A DNA stretch of 64,000 nucleotides from Pseudolabrys sp. (GCA_022841665.1 JALHRB010000012.1:23386-87385), one strand, 5' to 3'. Shown: positions 15,113 through 24,355, numbered from the stretch's first letter. The notes: generated by a model not told the origin, from the sequence alone. A program made the numbers and translations.

Positions 15113-16363
15113 GTGAACGAGAAAACCGCCGGTCTCGGCGCAACCTTCGGCGATGCCTGGCTGATCCACGGCGTGCGCACGCCGTTCGCCGACTACAACG
15201 GCGCGCTGGCGCAGGTCTCGCCCATCGACCTCGGCATCAAGGCCGCGCGCGCGGCTTTCGCCAAGACCGGAGCAAACCCGCAAGACGTGGGCACCGTCAT
15301 CGCCGGCTCGATGGCGCAGGCGAGCTTCGACGCCTACATGCTGCCGCGCCATGTCGGCCTCTATGCCGGCGTGCCGACGGAGACGCCCGCGCATATGGTG
15401 CAGCGGGTATGCGGCACCGGCATCGAGGTGCTGGCGCAGGCCTCCGACGCGGTCTCGCTCGGGCGCGCAGAGCTGGCGCTGTGCGTCGGCACCGAGAGCA
15501 TGAGCCGCAACCCGGTCGCCGCCTACACGCACCGCGGCGGCTTCCGCATGGGTCAGGTCGAGTTCAAGGATTTCCTCTGGGAGGCGCTGCGCGATCCCGC
15601 CGCCGACGTCACCATGGGCGACACCGCCGAGAACCTGGCCCGGCAGTACCAGATCACGCGGCCGCAAGTGGACGCCTACGCGGCCCGCTCGTTCGAGCGC
15701 GCGGTGAAGGCGCAGGCGAGCGGCTTTTTCGCCGGCGAGATCGCGCCGGTCGCGACCGAGAAGTTCGAGGCCGACGGCCTGCACGCGCGCGGCATCCGCA
15801 TCAAGGAAGAACTTGCCGCCGACACCCACATACGGCCTTCCTCGGTCGAGCAGCTTGCCAAGATCAAGCCGGCCTTCGGCGGCGTACAGACCGGCGGCAA
15901 CTCCTCGGCCATCGTGGACGGCGCGGCGGCCATCCTGGTCGGCAGCGCCGGCTACGCCAAGAAGCTCGGCAAGGCGCCTCTCGCGCGCATCGTGGCGAGC
16001 GCCGCGGTCGGCGTGCCGCCCGAGATCATGGGCATCGGCCCGGTGCCGGCGATCAAGGCCGTGCTCGCCCGCGCCGGCCTCACGCTTGACGACATCGGCC
16101 GCATCGAGATCAACGAGGCCTTCGGCGCGCAGGTGATGGCCTGCGCGCGCGCGTTGTCGCTCGACGAGGACAGGCTCAACGTCAATGGCGGGGCGATCGC
16201 CATCGGCCATCCGCTCGGCGCCACCGGCATCCGCCTCGCGCTGACGCTGGCGCGCGAGCTCAAGCGCGCCGGCCTGCGCTATGGTATCGCCTCCGCCTGC
16301 ATCGGCGGCGGCCAGGGCATCGCGCTGCTGATCGAAAATCCGGACTTCGACAGGAAGAACTAG
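15113..16363 (+). CDS. Thiolase family protein (acetyl-CoA acetyltransferase type)
   Basis: Protein of 416 aa from GTG 15113, which has GAGGGG at good spacing; an ATG at 15092 in frame would overlap the previous gene by 17 bp. Active-site residues are visible: Cys in VQRVCGTGIEV, His in AIGHPLGATG, and Cys in SACIGGGQG. In this operon it probably cleaves a 3-oxo-3-arylpropionyl-CoA to an aroyl-CoA plus acetyl-CoA after hydration and dehydrogenation. It is distinct from PcaF at 10452 and thus a second thiolase in the district. Substrate is inferred from neighbours. Confidence 0.85.
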   Translation: MNEKTAGLGATFGDAWLIHGVRTPFADYNGALAQVSPIDLGIKAARAAFAKTGANPQDVGTVIAGSMAQASFDAYMLPRHVGLYAGVPTETPAHMVQRVCGTGIEVLAQASDAVSLGRAELALCVGTESMSRNPVAAYTHRGGFRMGQVEFKDFLWEALRDPAADVTMGDTAENLARQYQITRPQVDAYAARSFERAVKAQASGFFAGEIAPVATEKFEADGLHARGIRIKEELAADTHIRPSSVEQLAKIKPAFGGVQTGGNSSAIVDGAAAILVGSAGYAKKLGKAPLARIVASAAVGVPPEIMGIGPVPAIKAVLARAGLTLDDIGRIEINEAFGAQVMACARALSLDEDRLNVNGGAIAIGHPLGATGIRLALTLARELKRAGLRYGIASACIGGGQGIALLIENPDFDRKN

Positions 16364-16366
16364 GCC

Positions 16367-17128
16367 ATGGAGATCAAGGGACATTCGGCCATCGTCACGG
16401 GCGGCGCCTCCGGGCTGGGTGCCGCCAGCGCGCGCGCGCTGGCGGCGGCCGGCGCCAAGGTCGCCGTGCTCGACGTGAACGAGAAGGCGGCCGCCGACGT
16501 CGCCGCCAGCATCAAGGGCGTGGCGATCGCCTGCGACGTCGCCGACGCCGCCAGCGCCGAAGCGGCCGTCAGAAAAGCCGCCGAAGCGCACGGCCCGGCG
16601 CGCGTGCTGGTCAACTGCGCCGGCGTCGGCCCCGCCAAGCGCATTGTCGGCAAGGACGGCCCGCAGCCGCTCGTCGACTACGAGCGCGTCATCCGCATCA
16701 ACCTGATCGGCACCTTCAACATGATGCGGCTCGCCGCCGCCGCCATGCAGCCGCTCGACCCGCTCGGCGACGGCGAGCGCGGCGTCATCGTCTCGACTGC
16801 CTCCATCGCCGCCTTCGAAGGCCAGGTTGGCCAGGCCGCCTACGCCTCCTCCAAGGGCGGCGTCGCCGCACTGACGCTGCCGGCGGCGCGCGAATTCGCC
16901 CAGTTCGGCATCCGCGTGCTTGCCATCGCCCCCGGCATTTTCGGCACGCCGATGCTGAAGGCGCTGCCACAGGAGACGCAGGATTCGCTCGGCGCCTCGG
17001 TCCCCTTCCCCAAGCGCCTGGGCGAGGCGCGCGAGTTCGCCGCGCTGGTGCTGCATTGCGTTCACAACACCTACCTCAACGGCGAGGTGATCCGGCTCGA
17101 CGGCGCGCTGCGCATGGCACCACGCTGA
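16367..17128 (+). CDS. SDR family 3-hydroxyacyl-CoA dehydrogenase, type 2-like
   Basis: Short-chain dehydrogenase of 253 aa. The cofactor loop [11 protein letters not shown] is at residues 11-21, the NCAG motif near 83, and the catalytic YASSK preceded by STAS. Length, PGIFGTPML and [16 protein letters not shown] resemble type 2 hydroxyacyl-CoA dehydrogenase (HSD10-like), an NAD+ enzyme oxidising 3-hydroxyacyl-CoA. Three bp after the thiolase stop, so coupled. Here the likely substrate is 3-hydroxy-3-arylpropionyl-CoA made by the crotonase, which is inference. Confidence 0.85.
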   Translation: MEIKGHSAIVTGGASGLGAASARALAAAGAKVAVLDVNEKAAADVAASIKGVAIACDVADAASAEAAVRKAAEAHGPARVLVNCAGVGPAKRIVGKDGPQPLVDYERVIRINLIGTFNMMRLAAAAMQPLDPLGDGERGVIVSTASIAAFEGQVGQAAYASSKGGVAALTLPAAREFAQFGIRVLAIAPGIFGTPMLKALPQETQDSLGASVPFPKRLGEAREFAALVLHCVHNTYLNGEVIRLDGALRMAPR

Positions 17129-17139
17129 ACGGGCGAGTC

Positions 17140-17559
17140 GTGACCTCCTTTACCAACACCCGCGCCGTGCGCATCGAATGGGGTGATTGCGACCCCGCCG
17201 GAATTATTTTTTATCCGCGCTATTTCGAGATCTTCGATGCCTCGACCGCGCATCTGTTCGAGGCCGCGCTGGGCATCACCAAGAACCAGATGTTCAAGAG
17301 CCTGGAGTTTTCCGGTTTTCCGCTGGTGCGCACGCAGGCGCGCTTCCTCAAGCCGACGCGCTTCGGCGACGACGTCACGGTGACGTCGACCATCACCTTC
17401 GGCCGCAGCAGCTTCGAGGTCGAGCACCGTCTCGCGCTGCACGGCGAGACTTGCGCCGAGTGCTCGGAGAAGCGCGTGTGGGTCGTGCGCGACGCCGAAG
17501 GCCGGCTCAAGTCGCACCCGGTGCCGCCGGACGTGCTGGCGAAATTCGGCGCCGCCTGA
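17140..17559 (+). CDS. 4-hydroxybenzoyl-CoA thioesterase family protein
   Basis: Hotdog-fold protein of 139 aa from GTG 17140. The N-terminal EWGDCDPAGIIFYPRYFEIFDAS is the family hallmark, with the catalytic Asp of GDCDPAGI as in Pseudomonas 4-hydroxybenzoyl-CoA thioesterase. It should release a free aromatic acid such as vanillate or 4-hydroxybenzoate from the aroyl-CoA made by the thiolase. The open frame upstream of the GTG overlaps the SDR gene and lacks family similarity. Last gene of this plus-strand run; it converges on the MarR gene with a 5-bp gap. Confidence 0.85.
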   Translation: MTSFTNTRAVRIEWGDCDPAGIIFYPRYFEIFDASTAHLFEAALGITKNQMFKSLEFSGFPLVRTQARFLKPTRFGDDVTVTSTITFGRSSFEVEHRLALHGETCAECSEKRVWVVRDAEGRLKSHPVPPDVLAKFGAA

Positions 17560-17564
17560 CGCGG

Positions 17565-18059
17565 CTACTCCATCTCGGCCGCGATCCGCTTCAGGATCTG
17601 CAGAAATTTCTTGCGGTCGCGCAGGCCGATGATGCGGTCGAGATTGCGCTCGTGCCGGCGCGCGCAGCGCGTCATCAAGGCGAGCGTCTTCTTGCCGGCC
17701 GGCGTCAGGTTCAGGCGGTAGGTGCGCCGGTCGCTGTCCATGCGCTTGCGCTCGATCAGCCCACGCCGCACCAGGTCCTCGACCACCGGCGTGAGCGAGG
17801 ACTTGTCGCGGCCGTTGGCGAGCGACAATTCGGTCTGGCTGATGCCCGGATTGCGCGCGATCAGCGTGAGAGTGGCAAAGCGCCCCGGGCTCTCGCCGAT
17901 CTCCTGCGACCGGTGCGAGAAGGCCTGGAAGGCGGCCTCCTGCGCCATCCTCAGATTGAACCCGACCCAATAGGCGAGTGGGCCGAAATTGATCGATTTG
18001 GCAACGGTTTCGCCGTTCTTCGTGCGGCGAACCACCCCCTTGCCATTGCTTCCACGCAC
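17565..18059 (-). CDS. MarR family transcriptional regulator
   Basis: Winged-helix regulator of 164 aa. The recognition region ISQTELSLANGRDKSSLTPVVEDLVRRGLIERKRMDSDRR (split here as one domain near residues 70-115) is typical MarR. Start choice: the ATG at 18068 has its GGGGAGG directly abutting, while GTG 18059 has the same site at 9-nt spacing, so GTG is preferred. It is divergent from the TRAP genes and convergent with the ferulate genes. FerR/HcaR-type MarR proteins respond to hydroxycinnamoyl-CoA; this one is a candidate for the same role, binding the inverted repeats noted at 13191, 18111 or 18172. Confidence 0.88.
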   Translation of the reverse strand: MRGSNGKGVVRRTKNGETVAKSINFGPLAYWVGFNLRMAQEAAFQAFSHRSQEIGESPGRFATLTLIARNPGISQTELSLANGRDKSSLTPVVEDLVRRGLIERKRMDSDRRTYRLNLTPAGKKTLALMTRCARRHERNLDRIIGLRDRKKFLQILKRIAAEME

Positions 18060-18110
18060 CGCGATCATCCTCCCCGAAAGGCGAACCTTTGCGTTTGTTG
18101 CCCTGCCCCA

Positions 18111-18128
18111 TAGTTGGGTATCAAACTA
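18111..18128. promoter_or_regulatory. Inverted repeat in the marR/TRAP divergent promoter
   Basis: TAGTTGG-GTAT-CAAACTA is an 18-bp imperfect inverted repeat (6 of 7 pairs) 42-59 bp upstream of the marR translation start. It may be an autoregulatory operator. Confidence 0.4.
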
Positions 18129-18171
18129 CATCCTTTACAATCCGCGCTGCATTCGGCTGAATGCGGAAAAA

Positions 18172-18189
18172 GTTGGACCTGTAACCAAC
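18172..18189. promoter_or_regulatory. Inverted repeat upstream of the TRAP transporter
   Basis: GTTGG-N8-CCAAC, a perfect 5-bp arm repeat, 22-39 bp before the DctP-type start. Its half-site GTTGG is shared with the palindrome at 11899 and resembles the arms at 13191, suggesting a common regulator. Confidence 0.35.
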
Positions 18190-18211
18190 ACCAACCGAAG
18201 GGAGGAATTCC

Positions 18212-19246
18212 ATGAAAGCCCGTTTCGCGGGATATGTCTACGCCGCCGCGCTCGCCGCCGCTCTCGGCGCGTCCACCGGCGCAGCCGCACAGGATAAGAC
18301 TTTCGAACTCAAGCTGGCGCACTGGGTGCCGCCGTCGCACCCGCTGCAGAAGGCGCTGGAAGCCTGGGGCGCGTCGGTCGAGAAGGACTCCGGCGGCACC
18401 ATCAAGTCCAAGGTCTATCCGTCCCAGCAGTTGGGCAAGGCCTTCGACCATTACGACATGGCGCGCGACGGCATCGCCGACCTCACCTACATCAACCCCG
18501 GCTATCAGCCCGGCCGCTTCCCGATCATCGGCGCCGGCGAACTGCCGTTCCTGATGGCCAACGGCAAGGGCGGCTCGCAGGCGATCGACGCCTGGTACCG
18601 CAAATACGCCGACAAGGAGATGAAGGACGTCAAGTTCTGCCTGGCCTTCGTGCACGATCCGGGCACCTTCCACTCCAAGGTCAAGAAGATCTCGGTGCCG
18701 GCCGACATCAAGGGCATGAAGATCCGTCCCGCCCACGCCACCATGGCCACCTTCGTCACGCAGCTCGGCGGCACCAACGTTCAGTCCAGCGCGCCGGAAG
18801 TGCGCGACATTCTGGAGAAGGGCGTAGCCGACGCGGTCACCTTCCCGTGGGGATCGATCCCGCTGTTCGGCATCGACAAGGTGACCAAGTTCCACATGGA
18901 GGTGCCGCTCTACGTCACCACCTTCGCCTTCGTCTTCAACAAGGACAAGTACAACCAGATGTCCGCGGCGCAGAAGAAGGTGATCGACGCCCACTGCACC
19001 AACGAATGGGCGCTCAAGGTCGCGGGGCCCTGGTCCGACTTCGAGCGCAACGGCGTCGCCAAGCTGAAGGCCGAAGCCGGCCACGAGGTCTACCAGATCT
19101 CGCCGGCGCAGCTCGCCGAGTGGAGGAAGGCGGCCGAGCTGCTGGAGAAATCCTGGTCCGACAACGTCAAGAAGGCCGGCGGCAATCCCGACGTCATCAT
19201 GAAGGAGCTCAAGGCCGAGCTCGCGAAGTTCAAAGCGGCCTATTGA
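18212..19246 (+). CDS. TRAP transporter solute-binding protein, DctP family
   Basis: Periplasmic binding protein of 344 aa. Signal peptide residues 1-27 (FAGYVYAAALAAALGASTGA, then AAAQ), then FELKLAHWVPPSHPLQKALEAW, the DctP opening. GGAGG lies 6 nt upstream of ATG 18212. It captures an organic acid and hands it to the DctQ/DctM membrane pair encoded next, with a 1-bp overlap. Neighbouring ferulate and aldehyde genes make an aromatic or hydroxycinnamic acid the likely cargo; DctP folds usually bind the carboxylate through a conserved Arg, which I did not place with certainty. Confidence 0.92.
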   Translation: MKARFAGYVYAAALAAALGASTGAAAQDKTFELKLAHWVPPSHPLQKALEAWGASVEKDSGGTIKSKVYPSQQLGKAFDHYDMARDGIADLTYINPGYQPGRFPIIGAGELPFLMANGKGGSQAIDAWYRKYADKEMKDVKFCLAFVHDPGTFHSKVKKISVPADIKGMKIRPAHATMATFVTQLGGTNVQSSAPEVRDILEKGVADAVTFPWGSIPLFGIDKVTKFHMEVPLYVTTFAFVFNKDKYNQMSAAQKKVIDAHCTNEWALKVAGPWSDFERNGVAKLKAEAGHEVYQISPAQLAEWRKAAELLEKSWSDNVKKAGGNPDVIMKELKAELAKFKAAY

Positions 19247-19770
19247 TGGATGCCGGAGCGAAACGCGGCCCTGTCGACCGCTTTATCGATCTGATCGAGG
19301 TGACGGCGGCGGGGTTTCTCGCCGTCGTCACGCTTCTCACTTTCGTCTCCGTGATCCTGCGCTACTTCTTCGCCTGGGCCATTCCCGATTCCTACGACTT
19401 CACGCGGCTGCTGCTCGGCATCCTGATCTTCTGGGGCATCGCGGTCGCCAGCTACCGGGGCGACCATATCAGCGTCGACCTGTTGTGGAGCACGTCGCCG
19501 CCCTGGGCGCAGCGCGCGATGGACGTGTTCTCGGCGCTTTTAACGCTTGTCGCGATGGCCACTTTCACCTGGATGTTCGCCGTCAAGGTGATCGGCACCC
19601 GCGCCGACAATGTCGGCACGTTCGATCTGCGCCAGCCGGTGTGGGCATACTATCTGGTCGCCTGGTTCGGCCTCGCCGCCGCCGTTGCGCTGCTGGTCAT
19701 GCGTACCGTACGGCTGGTGCTCGCGCCCGAGAAACTCGCGCCGGCACACCCGCCGCAACCGGTCGAGTAG
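19246..19770 (+). CDS. TRAP transporter small permease, DctQ family
   Basis: Inner-membrane protein of 174 aa with four hydrophobic segments (about residues 18-40, 52-70, 92-112, 132-152). The start codon overlaps the DctP stop as TGATG, so translation is coupled. DctQ proteins join DctP-type receptors to the large DctM transporter subunit in sodium-driven uptake. The open frame upstream of 19246 is a shadow inside dctP. Confidence 0.9.
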   Translation: MDAGAKRGPVDRFIDLIEVTAAGFLAVVTLLTFVSVILRYFFAWAIPDSYDFTRLLLGILIFWGIAVASYRGDHISVDLLWSTSPPWAQRAMDVFSALLTLVAMATFTWMFAVKVIGTRADNVGTFDLRQPVWAYYLVAWFGLAAAVALLVMRTVRLVLAPEKLAPAHPPQPVE

Positions 19771-19777
19771 TGCGTCC

Positions 19778-21079
19778 ATGAGTACCGACGCCACCGCCAT
19801 TGTCGGGTTTCTGGCGATCTTTGCGCTGATGATGCTGCGCGTACCGGTCGGCATCGCCATGGGCACGGTCGGCGTGCTCGGCTTCGCATACATGATCGGC
19901 GACATCGGACCGGCCCTGAAACTGCTGGCGCAATCGCCGATCCGCACCGCCACCGACGCGGAGTTCGCCGTCATTCCGCTGTTCCTGCTGATGGGCGCGT
20001 TCGCCTCCGCCTCCGGCATGAGCCGCGAGCTGTTCCGCGCGTCGAATACCTTTCTCGGCCATTTCCGCGGCGGGCTCGGCATCGCCACCATCGCCGCCTG
20101 CGGCGGCTTTGCCGCCATCTGCGGCTCCTCGGTCGCCACCGCCGCCACGTTCTCAAAGGTCGCCTACCCGGAAATGCGCGCGCATGGCTACCCGCAGAGC
20201 TTCGCCACCGGCGTGATCGCGGCCGGCGGCTCGCTCGGCATCATGATCCCGCCGTCGACCGTGTTCGCGGTCTATGGGCTGATCACCGAGCAGGACATCG
20301 GCAAGCTGTTCATCGCCGGCATCGTTCCCGGCATTTTGGCGGTGGCCATGTACATCCTCACCATCAACATCATCGCGATGGTGCGGCCGAACTTCCTGCC
20401 GGCGACGCCGCGCCATTCCTGGCGCGAGCGTCTCGACGCGCTGCGCGACATCTGGGCCGTCGTTCTTCTGTTCGTCTTCATCATCGGCGGCCTCTACGCC
20501 GGCATGTTCACCGCTACCGAAGCCGCCGGCATGGGCGCCGCCGGCGCGTTCATCATCGCGATCTTGCGGCGCAAGCTCTCGCGCGATGATTTCTGGCGCG
20601 GCCTGATCGAATCGCTGCGCACGAGCGCCTCCGTCTTCACCATCCTGATCGGCGCGCTGATCTTCGGCTATTTCCTCACCATCACCCAGACTCCGCAGAA
20701 GCTCACCGAATTCCTCACCGGCATGGGCCTCGGCCCATACGGGGTGCTGGTGCTGATCATGCTGATGTACCTGGTGCTCGGCTGCATCATGGACGCCATG
20801 GCCATGATCATCCTGACCATCCCGATCGTGTTCCCGGTCATCAAAGCGCTCGGCTTCGACCCGATCTGGTTCGGCGTCATCATCGTGATGACCGTGGAGC
20901 TCGGCCTGATCCACCCGCCGGTCGGGATGAACGTCTTCGTCATCAAGAGCGTGATTAAAGACGTCAAGCTGTCGACCATATTCTACGGGGTGATGCCTTT
21001 CGTGATTACCGACATCCTGCGGCTGGCCATCCTCATCGCCTTTCCCATTCTCGCGCTCTGGCTGCCCTCCCACATGTAG
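19778..21079 (+). CDS. TRAP transporter large permease, DctM family
   Basis: Inner-membrane protein of 433 aa, the normal DctM length, almost wholly hydrophobic with about 12 membrane segments. Signatures: LRVPVGIAMGTVGVLGF at the start, GGFAAICGSSVATAATFSKV (the AxCGSSxATAAT motif) near 105, GSLGIMIPPS near 147, and LGCIMDAMAMIILTIPI near 330. It forms the transport channel with DctQ. Starts 8 bp after the DctQ stop. The track continues over a short gap into a ThDP enzyme gene. Confidence 0.93.
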   Translation: MSTDATAIVGFLAIFALMMLRVPVGIAMGTVGVLGFAYMIGDIGPALKLLAQSPIRTATDAEFAVIPLFLLMGAFASASGMSRELFRASNTFLGHFRGGLGIATIAACGGFAAICGSSVATAATFSKVAYPEMRAHGYPQSFATGVIAAGGSLGIMIPPSTVFAVYGLITEQDIGKLFIAGIVPGILAVAMYILTINIIAMVRPNFLPATPRHSWRERLDALRDIWAVVLLFVFIIGGLYAGMFTATEAAGMGAAGAFIIAILRRKLSRDDFWRGLIESLRTSASVFTILIGALIFGYFLTITQTPQKLTEFLTGMGLGPYGVLVLIMLMYLVLGCIMDAMAMIILTIPIVFPVIKALGFDPIWFGVIIVMTVELGLIHPPVGMNVFVIKSVIKDVKLSTIFYGVMPFVITDILRLAILIAFPILALWLPSHM

Positions 21080-21160
21080 CCTTTCGCCACATTCCCTCCC
21101 GGCGCAATATGAGATAGTTGAAGGCCAAACAGTTCGGGCTACGACCAAAAGGATCGGCTT

Positions 21161-22870
21161 GTGTACACGGCGGGTACCGCATTTCTCGAGGCGCTGAAGG
21201 AGGCCGGCGTCTCCTATATCTTCGCCAATCTCGGCAGCGACCACCCGGCGATCGTGGAATCGGTTGCCGAAGGCAACGCCAGCGGCCGCGGCTTCCCCGC
21301 CATGCTGACCTGCCCGAACGAGATGGTCGCCCTGAGCGCCGCGCACGGCTACGCGCAGGTGAGCGGGCAGGCGCAGGCCGTCATCGTCCACGTCGAGTGC
21401 GGCACGCAGGCGCTCGGCGGCGCCGTGCACAACGCGCTGCGCGGCCGCGTGCCGGTGCTGATCTTCGCCGGCGCCACGCCCTACACGCAGGAAGGCGAGC
21501 TGAAGGGGTCGCGCAACGAATGGATCCAGTGGATCCAGGACATTTCCGACCAGCGCGGCATCATGCGCAACTACGTGAAGTTCGATTACGAATTCCGCAC
21601 CGGCCGCAACGTCAAGCAGGTCGTGCACCGCGCCATGCAGCTCGCCAAGAGCGATCCCATGGGCCCGGTCTATCTGGTCGGCGCGCGCGAGGTGATGGAA
21701 GAGGACGTTTCGCCGGTCGCCATCGACATGGCCGAATGGCCGCCGATTGCGCCGGTGCCGCTGCGCAGCGAAGACGCCGCCGCGCTTGCCGCTGCGCTCG
21801 CCGGCGCCAAACGCCCGCTGATCGTGACCAGCGCCGTCGGCCGCAATCCGGCGGCGGTTGCCGAACTCACCAAGCTCTGTCGTCGCATCGGTATCGGCGT
21901 TCTGGAATCGGCGCCGATCTGCATGAATTTCTCGCCCGACGACCCGCTCTACATGGGCAACCGCTGGAGCGAGCCGCACCAGGAGCCGGTGCTGGGCGAA
22001 GCCGACGTCGTGCTGGTGCTGGACAGCGATGCGCCCTGGGTGCCGTCGGTGTCGAAGCCGAACGACAAGGCCATGGTCTTCCACATCGACGTCGATCCGC
22101 TCAAGCAGGACATCCCGCTCTGGTACATCAAGGCGCGGCGCGTCCTGCACGCCGACGGCGCCACCGCGCTCAAGCAGATCAACGCCGCGCTCGATGGCGT
22201 CAAGCTCGACGCCAATGCGGTGAAGGAACGCACCGCCCATTACACCAAGCTGCACGAGGCGCGCGCGACGGAGTTGCGGCGACGCGAGCAGCCGAACGGC
22301 ATCCTGACGCCGGAATTTTTCACCGCGGCCCTGCGCAAGCACGTCGACGACAACACCATCGTGCTGAGCGAGACCATCACCAATTACCCGACCATCGCCA
22401 ACCATCTGCGGCCGTCGCGCCCGGGCGGCTTTTTCCTGAGCGGCGGCTCTTCACTGGGCTGGAACGGCGGCGCGGCCATCGGCGCCAAGCTCGCGGCGCC
22501 CGACAAGACCGTCATCAGCGTCTGCGGCGACGGCTCCTACATGTTCTCGGTGCCGTCCTCGGTGCACTGGATGGCGCGCAAGTACCGGACGCCCTTCTTG
22601 CAGGTCGTCTACAACAACGGCGGCTGGCGCTCGCCCAAGCTGTCGGCGCTCGGCGTCCATCCGAAAGGCTATGCCAGCCGCGCCAAAGCGATCGGCGTCG
22701 AGTTCGATCCGGCGCCGGATCATTCCGCCATCGCCGCGGCGGCCGGCGGCGCGCATGCGCGCAGGATCGAGCGGCCGGACGACGTCGAAACGGCGTTGGC
22801 GGAAGCCATGAACGTGGTGCGCGACGAAAAGCGCTGTGCGGTGCTGGACGTCCGCCTGCCGCATCTTTGA
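21161..22870 (+). CDS. Thiamine-diphosphate-dependent enzyme, acetolactate synthase-like (first)
   Basis: Protein of 569 aa from GTG 21161 with AAAAGGAT upstream. It has the three domains of the acetolactate synthase / benzoylformate decarboxylase family. The ThDP-activating Glu is in CPNEMVALSAAHGYA near residue 57, and the cofactor/Mg motif is CGDGSYMFSV...YNNGGW near 458-487. No FAD or regulatory-subunit gene is adjacent, so it is not expected to be a biosynthetic AHAS. Decarboxylation of a 2-oxo acid or C-C ligation in aromatic breakdown is possible. It precedes a vanillin-type dehydrogenase by 31 bp, so an aldehyde product would fit. Confidence 0.82.
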   Translation: MYTAGTAFLEALKEAGVSYIFANLGSDHPAIVESVAEGNASGRGFPAMLTCPNEMVALSAAHGYAQVSGQAQAVIVHVECGTQALGGAVHNALRGRVPVLIFAGATPYTQEGELKGSRNEWIQWIQDISDQRGIMRNYVKFDYEFRTGRNVKQVVHRAMQLAKSDPMGPVYLVGAREVMEEDVSPVAIDMAEWPPIAPVPLRSEDAAALAAALAGAKRPLIVTSAVGRNPAAVAELTKLCRRIGIGVLESAPICMNFSPDDPLYMGNRWSEPHQEPVLGEADVVLVLDSDAPWVPSVSKPNDKAMVFHIDVDPLKQDIPLWYIKARRVLHADGATALKQINAALDGVKLDANAVKERTAHYTKLHEARATELRRREQPNGILTPEFFTAALRKHVDDNTIVLSETITNYPTIANHLRPSRPGGFFLSGGSSLGWNGGAAIGAKLAAPDKTVISVCGDGSYMFSVPSSVHWMARKYRTPFLQVVYNNGGWRSPKLSALGVHPKGYASRAKAIGVEFDPAPDHSAIAAAAGGAHARRIERPDDVETALAEAMNVVRDEKRCAVLDVRLPHL

Positions 22871-22901
22871 GACACATAAACGACGAACCAGGGAGGTTGA
22901 A

Positions 22902-24344
22902 ATGAACGTAGCACTTCTGATCAACGGCGCCGATGTGCAGGCGCGCGGTAACGCGACTTTCGAGCGTAAGGACCCTGTCACCGGACAGGTGGCGAGCACG
23001 GCAGCCGCGGCAAGCGTCGAGGACGTGAACGCCGCATGCGAAGCGGCCGCCGCCGCATTTCCGGCCTGGTCGGCAACCGGGCCGAACGACCGCCGCAAGA
23101 TTCTTCTCAAGGCGGCCGATATGCTGGAAGCGAAAACGCCGGACTTCATCAAGCTGGTAATGGAAGAAACCGGCGGCACGGGCCCCTGGGGCGGCTTCAA
23201 CGTGTATTTCGCCGCCAAGCTGCTGCGCGAGGCGGCCTGCATGACCACGATGATCCACGGCGAGGTCATCCCATCCGACAAGCCGGGCTGCCTGGCGATG
23301 GGCTATCGCCAGCCGGTCGGCGTCTGCGTCGGCATGGCGCCGTGGAACGCGCCCGTCATCCTCGGCATGCGCGCGGTGGCGATGCCGCTGGCCTGCGGCA
23401 ACACGGTGGTGATGAAGGCCTCCGAGACTTGCCCCGCCACCCACATGCTGATCGGCAAGGTGCTGCAGGAGGCCTGCCTGCCGAAAGGCGTCATCAACGT
23501 CATCACGCACGCGCGCGAGGACGCGCCGAAGGTGGTCGAGGCGCTGATCGCGCATCCGGCGGTTCGCCGCATCAACTTCACCGGCTCGAGCCATGTCGGC
23601 CGCATCGTCGCGCAGATCGCGGCGAAATATCTCAAGCCGGTGCTGCTCGAGCTGGGAGGCAAGGCGCCGCTCCTGGTGCTCGACGATGCCAATATCGACG
23701 ACGCCGTGAACGGCGCGGCCTTCGGCGCCTTCATGCACCAGGGCCAGATCTGCATGTCGACCGAGCGCATCATCGTCGACAACAAGATTGCCGACGCTTT
23801 CGTGAACAAGCTCGCCGCCAAGGCGAACGCCCTCCCCTACGGCGATCCGCGCGGCAAGGTCGTGCTCGGCTCTCTCGTGAGCATGCAGGCGGCCGACCGC
23901 ATGGACGACCTGCTCAAGGATGCCGTCGGCAAAGGCGCCAAAGTCGTCGCCGGCGGCAAGCGCGACGGCACGATCTGGTCGGCCACGCTGCTCGACAACG
24001 TCAACCCGCAGATGAAGATCTACCGCGAGGAGTCGTTCGGCCCGGTGAAGAGCATCATCCGCGTCGACGGCGACGACGAGGCGGTGAGCGTCGCCAACGA
24101 CACCGAGTACGGCCTCGCCTCGGCGGTGTTCAGCGAGAACATCCAGCGCGCGATGGGGGTGGCCAAGCGCATCCAGTCGGGCATCTGCCATATCAACGGC
24201 CCGACCGTGAGCGACGAGCCGCAGATGCCGTTCGGCGGCACCAAGGATTCCGGCTACGGCCGTTTCGGCGGCACCGCCGGCATCGCCGAGTTCACCGAGC
24301 TGCGCTGGATCACCATCGAGAGCCACCAGCACTACCCGTTCTGA
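22902..24344 (+). CDS. Aldehyde dehydrogenase, vanillin/salicylaldehyde dehydrogenase type
   Basis: NAD(P)+ aldehyde dehydrogenase of 480 aa. The general base Glu is in LLELGGKAP, the nucleophile Cys in HQGQICMSTERI, and MPFGGTKDSGYGRFGG closes the active site. The spectrum of motifs (VGMAPWNAPVILG, FTGSSHVGRI) resembles vanillin dehydrogenase Vdh and DoxF-like enzymes. GGGAGG precedes ATG 22902. In the ferulate context it would oxidise vanillin to vanillate if a hydratase-lyase route runs, or act on the aldehyde made by the adjacent ThDP enzyme. Confidence 0.88.
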   Translation: MNVALLINGADVQARGNATFERKDPVTGQVASTAAAASVEDVNAACEAAAAAFPAWSATGPNDRRKILLKAADMLEAKTPDFIKLVMEETGGTGPWGGFNVYFAAKLLREAACMTTMIHGEVIPSDKPGCLAMGYRQPVGVCVGMAPWNAPVILGMRAVAMPLACGNTVVMKASETCPATHMLIGKVLQEACLPKGVINVITHAREDAPKVVEALIAHPAVRRINFTGSSHVGRIVAQIAAKYLKPVLLELGGKAPLLVLDDANIDDAVNGAAFGAFMHQGQICMSTERIIVDNKIADAFVNKLAAKANALPYGDPRGKVVLGSLVSMQAADRMDDLLKDAVGKGAKVVAGGKRDGTIWSATLLDNVNPQMKIYREESFGPVKSIIRVDGDDEAVSVANDTEYGLASAVFSENIQRAMGVAKRIQSGICHINGPTVSDEPQMPFGGTKDSGYGRFGGTAGIAEFTELRWITIESHQHYPF

Positions 24345-24355
24345 GTCTTCTCTTC

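Noticed and set aside
20153..22405. 750-aa minus-strand open frame opposite the TRAP permease and ThDP genes
   Set aside because: His/Asp/Arg-rich antisense shadow of two clear genes.
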